Source: Phymorhynchus buccinoides
Taxonomy: Eukaryota; Mollusca; Gastropoda; Neogastropoda; Raphitomidae
NCBI GenBank assembly: GCA_017654935.2
Contig: CM065712.1
Location: 16,013,989-16,077,988 of the forward strand
Length of the DNA stretch: 64,000 nucleotides
Direction of reading: 5' to 3'
A program made the translations under genes and the position numbers. Of this stretch, positions 54,480 to 64,000 are shown piece after piece. Below the pieces are notes generated by a model. That model saw nothing but the letters and a program-made list of their open reading frames with translations, made no database searches and was not told the DNA's origin. How positions within the stretch are numbered: position 1 is the stretch's first letter; every line of letters begins with the position of its first letter.

Positions 54480-54970
54480 GTGTCTGAAACACAAAACGGG
54501 CCTTATAACTCCGCCGTTTTTTCGACCGAATCGCTTCAAATTTGCTGTGAGCCCTAACGGGGCGATGGCAACTGCAACTGGGGCAGCCGTGTCATTTGCG
54601 CGGTTTCGCAAATGCGCGAAACGCGTATCCGCCGGACTCTCGGCGCCCCTATCTCCGGCATTTCTGGACCGATTGACCTTCAAAAGTGGCAGGTACATGA
54701 CCGGGGACGGTGACTATCGGTGTGCCAAACCGGAAGCGAATCGGTTGAGAAACGCGCGCTATACGCCGCTTCACCTTTTCATGAATAACTCCGCCGTTTC
54801 TTAACCTAATCGCCTCAAATTTGCTGTCAGGCTTGCTATGGCCCGGGGCAAAGCCTGGCAGCAAATTGGAAGAGAATCGGGAGAGCGCGTCACTCTCAGA
54901 GCAGCGCCAACGGGAAACGGGGCCTTATAACTCCGCCGTTTCTTAACCAAATCGCTTCAGATTTGCTGCA
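54480..54970 (+). repeat. CpG-rich block with three copies of a ~45-bp motif
   Basis: CTTATAACTCCGCCGTTT followed by AATCGCTTCAAATTTGCTG occurs near 54502, 54784 and 54923, with GC-rich, CpG-dense spacers (GCGCGAAACGCGTATCCGCC). An open frame of about 110 codons spans 54472-54804, without a recognisable domain. Partner of 15720-16215. Confidence 0.78.
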
Positions 54971-55194
54971 CTCAGCGTTACCAGTACTTGACGTTACCGT
55001 TACTAGGCGTTACCAGTACGGTGTATTGCCAGTACTAGGCGTTGCGCTAGTGGGTGTTAAATCATTGTGGTGCCAAGAGGCGACAGTGGCGCTGAAAGGA
55101 TTTAAGTACATGTAAGAAGTCATGGATTCAAATTTGTCTGACCATTCCTGAAGACTCCTGTCGGCTTTTTCATTCCTGGATTCAGGAGCATCCC

Positions 55195-55575
55195 CCACCA
55201 TCTTGCACAAATAGTTCCCCACCTTCTGGAAGTTCTGTGCTTGTAACTTCCTCTAATCTGTCACTCTCTTTGACTCTGATTTTTCCCTTGGCTTCTTCTT
55301 CTTCTTCTTCCTCTTCAATCGCTCAGACAGTTTCCTGTCAATTATGAGCGCAGATTCGTCATGCTGACGTTATGCACCTAAGAAATCTTTTTGAAAGTAT
55401 TTCTAGAAAAAAAAGACAGGAGAATGAACCAATAAGGCAGAAAAATAGTAGGTTAGCAAGCAAAGGGAAAAGGCAGAGTCAAAGAGAGTGACAGATTAGA
55501 GGAAGCTACAAGCACAAAACTTCCAGAAGGTGGGGGAACTATTTATGCAACCAGACCCCCCGGTATCCACACAAG
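55195..55575. mobile_element. Element G, head-to-head pair, right copy
   Basis: TAACTTCCTCTAATCTGTCA (55244) and GTGACAGATTAGAGGAAGCT (55488) face each other across CGCTCAGACAGTTTCC and TCAATTATGAGCGCAG. Confidence 0.72.
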
Positions 55576-55624
55576 GGGTTCCCTTTGCTTACTGTCATCT
55601 ACTATCTTTCTGCCTTACTGACCA

Positions 55625-55777
55625 GGGACTGTATTCACGTTGAGATAGCATGAAACTTAGCATGATGCTAACTTAGAAGCTCTTCCAATGTCCTATAGGA
55701 TTTAATAGGACTTTTGGAAGAGCTTCTAAGTTAGCATGATGCTAAGTCTCATGCTATCTCAACGTGAATACAGGCCC
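55625..55777. mobile_element. Hairpin MITE H, right-arm copy
   Basis: CTGTATTCACGTTGAGATAG to CTCAACGTGAATACAGGCCC, nearly perfect. Cleaner than the left partner at 14876-15022. Confidence 0.92.
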
Positions 55778-57745
55778 TGTTCTCCTGCCTTTGTTCTAGA
55801 AAATTCCTTCAAAGATGGAGGTTGGGGTGTGGTCAGGAAGAAAAAGCGTTTGACTAGAAGCAGAAGTAAATGCTAAATTTCACTTTTTAAAAACAAAATG
55901 ATCTTTTAAAGAAAACGTTCTGCCATACAAAGAGGAAAGACAAGGAAGGGCCTATGGGATATGACTTTTAAAATCTTTTTCCAGTGTTGGCTACAGGAAT
56001 ATGGGTACACCTTGCCATACCAAGGGAATGAGTGCGCGCTGGCGCATGTGCGTGTGTGTCTGTGTGTGTAAGCCTGCAAGTGTGTGTGTGAGCATGTGTG
56101 TGTGCGTGCATGCTTGCATGTGTGCATGCATGAGTGTTTGTGTGTCTGGCAAAAGATAACAGCTGCACAGCCAGGCTTCCCACTCCACACATATTATGCG
56201 AGCTTTCGCTTTACTCAAAGAGAAATCTCAAGTGAATAGTTGAGCTCTGTAGCCCTTCTCTGAAGCACTGAAAAGTTGGTGTATTTGAAATGCAGAATTG
56301 ATAAAACTTTTCTGTGTCTAATGTCTGTATTTGTGAACCTCAGAAAAAAACCAGTTAACGTTAACTCTATGAAATGTTCTGTGTTCTCAAAACAAAACAA
56401 AAGTGCTCATTTCCTTTTTCTCCCAATGGGGAGAGAGACAGTGCCTTGTGCACAGACCTGTTTTCCCTTCCGGATTATTCCGGAAATTTGCTAAAATTCT
56501 GGGTAAAATAGTAAATTCCGGGTGAACGCTGAAAATCCCGGGATTTCGAAAAAACGTCTATTATTTGTTTCCGTTCGTATGAAAAGACGCAAGGGTTGAC
56601 CGAAACCGAATGCAAATGGCGGCCAGGCTTTTACTGTCGTTTCGAAGAGCTTTCCGGGCAGTATTTTTAATGGTAGAGATTGTAATTAGGGCTTGAAATG
56701 AGTCCATTTAAATTATATTATCACTGGAAAATACGATGATGTGAGAATTTTGAACTTTTCAATAGAAAATGAAGTGAAAATTGATCGCGATGGCGCCGAG
56801 TTGAATCAGTGTTTTATCACGAGTCGTGTACCGATGTGAATTCTGTTTTTTTTCTTCTCAAATTCCGGGTTTTTGTGTGGCAAATTCCGAGTTTTTTTAT
56901 TATTAGGGTAAACAGGTCTGATATATATATATATATATATGGGTATGAAAAATTTCAGTTTACTGCTGGCACCGTTCCTCCAGCCTACAGGACTCCAAAG
57001 TTAGAGCATTTGAAATGCAATAGTAGGAACATTGTTTAAAACTTTTTTGTCCCAATTTTCCTATATATATATATATGTATGCGTGTGTGAGTGTGTGTGT
57101 AACTGTGTGCGTGTGTGTGTGTCACTATGTGCATGTGTACTTGCGTGCTAAAACTACCAAACCGATCAAGGCGAAAATAGGCAGAATTGTCCTGGAAATA
57201 TTACAAGACAAAATGCAAGACAAAGGTGCTTCACAAACACCAGCAGTGCCACAATCAGGTCTATTTAAAAACATTTTAAAAGGCTAAACGAAATTTTAAA
57301 AAGACTCAGCTCATCAAACAAGCTCTCTAATTTGCAACTTTATTTTCTTTGTTTGAAGTGCTGTAATCATTATACAATTTCAGCCATGTTGTAAATTTTG
57401 GCCAAAGTAAAATTTTCTTCTTTAAAAAAAAAAAATACTAAATTGAATTTCATACAAATAAATTTGTATCAAATGGTTTTTTTTAAATCCTTCAGTTTAA
57501 AAAATGGACAGCACAGCATTTTTAAGTAGAAACAAACTTCTGTTTAATTGTTCAATAAATTGTAAACAAAATAAATCATTTTACACACATCAAACGTTTT
57601 TGTGTTTCATACACCATAAAATGAAAAAAATTTTTGCTTGCATAAAACAATAGTAAAAAGTTAACATTATTATCTTCATCGATTAAAAACTGGGGACTTT
57701 CCAGGGTCGTGATTCTCTAGACGACGGTCACTGTGCACATTATCA
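55778..57745. other. Non-coding block with GT and TA microsatellites
   Basis: Partner of 12920-14875. GT-rich run 56045-56150, TA runs at 56922-56941 and 57062-57077, GT-rich 57080-57125. No coding domain recognised. Confidence 0.65.
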
Positions 57746-57915
57746 GTTATTGGGATTTGGGAGTTAGATATTGCTTTTATCCTATCTCGAGAGGCTTGCT
57801 GTTTATCACACGAAGTCGGAGACTGAGTGTGATAAACAACAAGGCTCGAGTGTGATAAACAACAAGGCTCGAGAGATAGGATAAAAGCAATATCTAACTC
57901 CCAAATCCTAATAAC
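57746..57915. repeat. Fold-back palindrome, arms ~45 bp
   Basis: GTTATTGGGATTTGGGAGTT, AGATATTGCTTTTATCCTAT at the left and the reverse complement at 57870-57915. The loop holds a direct duplication of AGTGTGATAAACAACAAGGC. The left arm of the window has only one of these arms, beside the G-tract. Confidence 0.85.
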
Positions 57916-59357
57916 GGATATATACTTGATGTGCCATCAACAGAAAAGCAAGAAAAAGAAAACGAGACCGAGTCAATTCAGCACACCGTAAAAAAGAGGG
58001 GAGTCAGCTTTGACCAGAACGATCACAGGCCCCTAAAACACGCTTCTTTTCTTCTTCTTTTTTAACGGAGGTGCGGTAGCTCTTCGCACATGTTCAGTCG
58101 GCTCATTTTTATTTCCGGACTGAAGATGAATTTGAGCTGTTTTGAGACAGTACTGCGTCTGCATTATCAACATGGACTCTCCCTGTGCCAAAATTGCATA
58201 GCTCGAATCGTCTGCTACTATCGACGGTCATGGAGTTGAGAAGCCTAGGCCTAGATTCACAGATACGGCTAGACGTGTCAAGTGGCACGCACAGAATGGC
58301 TTGTGTAGATCTGTGACAGCTGATACTTTTGATTCAGTCGAACCATGAATTTATCGTTGTGTGCCAGCATTAAATGTTGTCAGCGCTGACTGAATCCTAG
58401 GGGTAACACTGCACAGCTTGCCAAATTCTGGGTCCAGCTTTGGTAGGAACAGCTCGCGTTGACAAGACGGTAATGATATGTCAAGATAAATGACTGACAT
58501 CAAGTTTCTAATAGCAACGGTGTATTCTTACACCTTTTCTCACGCGCGTTTACACTAAGCCTATGGGTTAATATATGCAAATGATATGTCAAGACATTGT
58601 TTTATATCACACGGTTCCAGGCCTCTTTAGCGCTACTTGAAGATCGGTATATACATAACTGTTACGCCAAAAGCGGTCTAAGAACACTTTAGAAAACGTT
58701 TGCGGAAGAATATTACAACCTCTTGTCTGATTGGTAAAAAAAAAAAGTATTATTTTAACCAAATTTTAATGGACCAATCAACAACAAGAAATGTATTCAC
58801 CCCTACTAGTTCCGGATAGTTCGCCGCTTGCTCGGTGTTTGGCAAGAACAAAACGTCACGCGAACTATCGGCAAACGAAGGGTGTTTCTTAGACCGTTTT
58901 TGCCGATTTGAGCGAACGCTACGTAACGTTAGCCCTTGTGAAACAGCCCCCAGGTATGCTGTTCTACGCCGGAGGACGTTAATTGGGTTTTCAAAACGTT
59001 CTTCATCAGCAGTAATCAATAAATGCTCCACCTAAAACAGTTCTGAAAAAAACACCTGACTAAACAACAAAAGTACAAAAAACTATAAAATAAAAAGAAT
59101 AAAAAAAGAGAAGGAACAAGGGGGAAAAAAAGGAAGGAAGAAAGAAAAGACAAGGTTAAAAATGAAGGCGGAAGTGGTGGTGGGTTGCATGATGAGTGAG
59201 CAAGAGCGGATGAATGATTGGGTGTGGTGTGAGATTTAATGCAAATTTATCTCATATTTTTTATTTAATATTTTTATTTTGATATATCTCATCTTATTTT
59301 TACACGGTGGAAGACAAGTTTCCATGTGCGTTGTACAATGCCAATGGACAACAATAA
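57916..59357. other. Non-coding block shared with 10,698-12,015
   Basis: No gene recognised. CCACCTAAAACAGTTCTG at 59028 and CTGTTCTACGCCGGAGGACG at 58959 have inverted partners on the left. Confidence 0.65.
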
Positions 59358-62300
59358 AGAAACTGACGACTGATGAACAGTGACAGAAACTGACGACTGA
59401 TGAACAGTGACAGAAACTGACGACTGATGAACAGTGACAGAAACTGACGACTGATGAACAGTGACAGAAACTGACGACTGATGAACAGTGACAGAAACTG
59501 ACGACTGATGAACAGTGACAGAAACTGACGACTGATGAACAGTGACATAAACTGACGACTGATGAACAGTGACAGAAACTGACGACTGATGAACAGTGAC
59601 AGAAACTGACGACTGATGAACAGTGACATAAACTGACGACTGATGAACAGTGACAGAAACTGATGACTGATGAACAGTGACAGAAACTGATGACTGATGA
59701 ACAGTGACAGAAACTGATGACTGATGAACAGTGACAGAAACTGATGACTGATGAACAGTGACAGAAACTGATGACTGATGAACAGTGACAGAAACTGACG
59801 ACTGATGAACAGTGACATAAACTGACGACTGATGAACAGTGACAGAAACTGATGACTGATGAACAGTGACAGAAACTGACGACTGATGAACAGTGACAGA
59901 AACTGACGACTGATGAACAGTGACAGAAACTGACGACTGATGAACAGTGACAGAAACTGACGACTGATGAACAGTGACAGAAACTGACGACTGATGAACA
60001 GTGACATAAACTGACGACTGATGAACAGTGACATAAACTGACGACTGATGAACAGTGACAGAAACTGACGACTGATGAACAGTGACAGAAACTGACGACT
60101 GATGAACAGTGACAGAAACTGACGACTGATGAACAGTGACAGAAACTGACGACTGATGAACAGTGACAGAAACTGACGACTGATGAACAGTGACAGAAAC
60201 TGACGACTGATGAACAGTGACATAAACTGACGACTGATGAACAGTGACATAAACTGACGACTGATGAACAGTGACATAAACTGACGACTGATGAACAGTG
60301 ACATAAACTGACGACTGATGAACAGTGACATAAACTGACGACTGATGAACAGTGACAGAAACTGACGACTGATGAACAGTGACATAAACTGACGACTGAT
60401 GAACAGTGACAGAAACTGACGACTGATGAACAGTGACAGAAACTGATGACTGATGAACAGTGACAGAAACTGATGACTGATGAACAGTGACAGAAACTGA
60501 TGACTGATGAACAGTGACAGAAACTGATGACTTATGAACAGTGACAGAAACTGATGACTTATGAACAGTGACAGAAACTGATGACTTATGAACAGTGACA
60601 GAAACTGATGACTTATGAACAGTGACAGAAACTGATGACTTATGAACAGTGACAGAAACTGATGACTGATGAACAGTGACAGAAACTGACGACTGATGAA
60701 CAGTGACAGAAACTGACGACTGATGAACAGTGACAGAAACTGACGACTGATGAACAGTGACAGAAACTGATGACTGATGAACAGTGACAGAAACTGATGA
60801 CTGATGAACAGTGACAGAAACTGACGACTGATGAACAGTGACAGAAACTGACGACTGATGAACAGTGACAGAAACTGACGACTGATGAACAGTGACAGAA
60901 ACTGACGACTGATGAACAGTGACATAAACTGACGACTGATGAACAGTGACATAAACTGACGACTGATGAACAGTGACATAAACTGACGACTGATGAACAG
61001 TGACATAAACTGACGACTGATGAACAGTGACATAAACTGACGACTGATGAACAGTGACAGAAACTGACGACTGATGAACAGTGACAGAAACTGACAGACT
61101 GATGAACAGTGACAGAAACTGACGACTGATGAACAGTGACAGAAACTGATGACTGATGAACAGTGACAGAAACTGACGACTGATGAACAGTGACAGAAAC
61201 TGACGACTGATGAACAGTGACAGAAACTGACGACTGATGAACAGTGACAGAAACTGATGACTGATGAACAGTGACAGAAACTGACGACTGATGAACAGTG
61301 ACAGAAACTGACGACTGATGAACAGTGACAGAAACTGATGACTGATGAACAGTGACAGAAACTGACGACTGATGAACAGTGACAGAAACTGATGACTGAT
61401 GAACAGTGACAGAAACTGACGACTGATGAACAGTGACAGAAACTGATGACTGATGAACAGTGACAGAAACTGACGACTGATGAACAGTGACAGAAACTGA
61501 TGACTGATGAACAGTGACAGAAACTGACGACTGATGAACAGTGACAGAAACTGACGACTGATGAACAGTGACAGAAACTGACGACTGATGAACAGTGACA
61601 GAAACTGACGACTGATGAACAGTGAACAGTGACAGAAACACTGATGAACAGTGACAGAAACTGACGACTGATGAACAGTGACATAAACTGACGACTGATG
61701 AACAGTGACATAAACTGACGACTGATGAACAGTGACAGAAACTGACGACTGATGAACAGAAACTGACGACTGATGAACAGTGACGACTGATGAACAGTGA
61801 CAGAAACTGACGACTGATGAACAGTGACAGTGACAGAAACTGACGACTGATGAACAGTGACATAAACTGACGACTGATGAACAGTGACAGAAACTGACGA
61901 CTGATGAACAGTGACAGAAACTGACGACTGATGAACAGTGACAGAAACTGACGACTGATGAACAGTGACAGAAACTGACGACTGATGAACAGTGACATAA
62001 ACTGACGACTGATGAACAGTGACATGAAACTGACGACTGATGAACAGTGACAGAAACTGATGACTGATGAACAGTGACAGAAACTGACGACTGATGAACA
62101 GTGACATAAACTGACGACTGATGAACAGTGACATAAACTGACGACTGATGAACAGATGAACAGTGAAACTGACGACTGATGAACAGTGACAGAAACTGAC
62201 GACTGATGAACAGTGACAGAAACTGACGACTGATGAACAGTGACAGAAACTGACGACTGATGAACAGTGACTGATGACTGATGAACTGACACTGATGACA

Positions 62301-64000
62301 GAAACTGATGACTGATGAACAGTGACAGAAACTGACGACTGATGAACAGTGACAGAAACTGACGACTGATGAACAGTGACAGAAACTGACGACTGATGAA
62401 CAGTGACAGAAACTGACGACTGATGAACAGTGACAGAAACTGATGAACAGTGACAGAAACTGACGACTGATGAACAGTGACAGAAACTGACGACTGATGA
62501 ACAGTGACAGAAACTGACGACTGATGAACAGTGACATAAACTGACGACTGATGAACAGTGACAGAAACTGACGACTGATGAACAGTGACAGAAACTGACG
62601 ACTGATGAACAGTGACAGAAACTGACGACTGATGAACAGTGACAGAAACTGATGACTGATGAACAGTGACAGAAACTGACGACTGATGAACAGTGACAGA
62701 AACTGACGACTGATGAACAGTGACATAAACTGACGACTGATGAACAGTGACAGAAACTGACGACTGATGAACAGTGACAGAAACTGACGACTGATGAACA
62801 GTGACAGAAACTGATGACTGATGAACTGAAACAGTGACGACTGATGAACAGTGACAGAAACTGACGACTGATGAACAGTGACAGAAACTGACGACTGATG
62901 AACAGTGACATAAACTGACGACTGATGAACAGTGACATAAACTGACGACTGATGAACAGTGACATAAACTGACGACTGATGAACAGTGACAGAAACTGAC
63001 GACTGATGAACAGTGACAGAAACTGACGACTGATGAACAGTGACAGAAACTGACGACTGATGAACAGTGACAGAAACTGACGACTGATGAACAGTGACAG
63101 AAACTGACGACTGATGAACAGTGACAGAAACTGACGACTGATGAACAGTGACAGAAACTGACGACTGATGAACAGTGACAGAAACTGACGACTGATGAAC
63201 AGTGACAGAAACTGACGACTGATGAACAGTGACATAAACTGACGACTGATGAACAGTGACAGAAACTGACGACTGATGAACAGTGACAGAAACTGACGAC
63301 TGATGAACAGTGACAGAAACTGATGAACAGTGACAGAAACTGACGACTGATGAACAGTGACAGAAACTGATGACTGATGAACAGTGACAGAAACTGACGA
63401 CTGATGAACAGTGACAGAAACTGATGACTGATGAACAGTGACAGAAACTGACGACTGATGAACAGTGACAGAAACTGATGACTGATGAACAGTGACAGAA
63501 ACTGACGACTGATGAACAGTGACAGAAACTGACGACTGATGAACAGTGACATAAACTGACGACTGATGAACAGTGACAGAAACTGACGACTGATGAACAG
63601 TGACAGAAACTGACGACTGATGAACAGTGACAGAAACTGACGACTGATGAACAGTGACATAAACTGACGACTGATGAACAGTGACATAAACTGACGACTG
63701 ATGAACAGTGACATAAACTGACGACTGATGAACAGTGACATAAACTGACGACTGATGAACAGTGACATAAACTGACGACTGATGAACAGTGACATAAACT
63801 GACGACTGATGAACAGTGACATAAACTGACGACTGATGAACAGTGACATAAACTGACGACTGATGAACAGTGACATAAACTGACGACTGATGAACAGTGA
63901 CATAAACTGACGACTGATGAACAGTGACATAAACTGACGACTGATGAACAGTGACATAAACTGACGACTGATGAACAGTGACATAAACTGACGACTGATG
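59358..64000 (-). repeat. 27-bp minisatellite, right-arm array (>=172 units)
   Basis: Unit ACTGATGAACAGTGACAGAA followed by ACTGACG; runs off the window end. The same two variable sites as the left array (GAC/GAT and CAG/CAT before AAACTG). Units with CTTATG replace CTGATG five times in a row at 60530-60645. Shortened or fused units cluster at 61618-61830, 62150-62300, 62440, 62826 and 63315. Confidence 0.97.

Noticed and set aside
59289..64000. Open frames of 1100-1300 codons on the minus strand
   Set aside because: Same 27-bp array on the other arm; the three overlapping frames are equivalent translations of one minisatellite.
59358..64000. CRISPR-like direct repeats
   Set aside because: Units abut with no unique spacers and sit in intron-bearing animal DNA. 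The same holds for the 44-bp and 58-bp arrays.

Overview
This is eukaryotic, intron-bearing, repeat-dominated DNA from an animal, most likely a marine invertebrate; a mollusc is my best guess but I cannot prove it. The basis is two spliced exons of an AIG1/GIMAP-type GTPase, exons of an NHL-type beta-propeller protein, tRNA-derived SINEs, many small non-autonomous DNA transposons, and very long minisatellites. No bacterial-style operon, CRISPR array, rRNA gene or genuine tRNA gene is visible. Well under 3% of the window looks protein-coding.

Layout. 1-8.5 kb: the last two exons of a plus-strand GIMAP gene (480-643 and 2484-2841), surrounded by MITEs, a SINE, a 29-bp AT-rich array, C-runs and a telomere-like inverted repeat. 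At 7.6-8.5 kb a MITE has one end amplified as a 58-bp tandem array. About 8.6-30.8 kb: a 'left arm' made of a 27-bp minisatellite, a block without recognisable genes that carries a roughly 630-bp G-tract, many MITEs and SINEs, a damaged NHL exon (minus strand) and a 44-bp minisatellite. 30.8-39.7 kb: single-copy loop with a 63-65-bp minisatellite, a LINE 3' fragment, another NHL-type exon (33583-33783, minus), a GC-rich coding-like island and a possible signal-peptide exon. 39738-40237: exactly 500 Ns. 40,238-64,000: a 'right arm' that repeats the left arm landmark by landmark in reverse order and opposite orientation (44-bp array, intact NHL last exon at 48,446-48,686 plus, the same MITEs and SINEs, then the 27-bp array to the window end).

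The main structural message is the large inverted duplication about the 500-N gap. The right arm starts exactly at the gap, and the left copy is full of single-base indels, even inside the conserved NHL exon and in the minisatellites. I therefore think an allelic contig placed in inverted orientation by scaffolding, with poor consensus on the left side, is more likely than a real palindrome; a read-level test is given.

The mobile-element content is coherent. One family (about 245 bp, ends CCCTTTCACCGCCA, flanked by TTAA) occurs 13 times, and two of its insertions can be read against their empty sites in a SINE and in another TIR element, which shows TTAA-specific, piggyBac-like insertion. A near-perfect 150-bp hairpin element recurs at least eight times, twice inside one nested composite. 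The coding pieces are a probable immune-type GTPase (GIMAP) and a separate, perhaps secreted, NHL protein whose exons may run along the minus strand of the left contig from about 39.4 to 22.2 kb.
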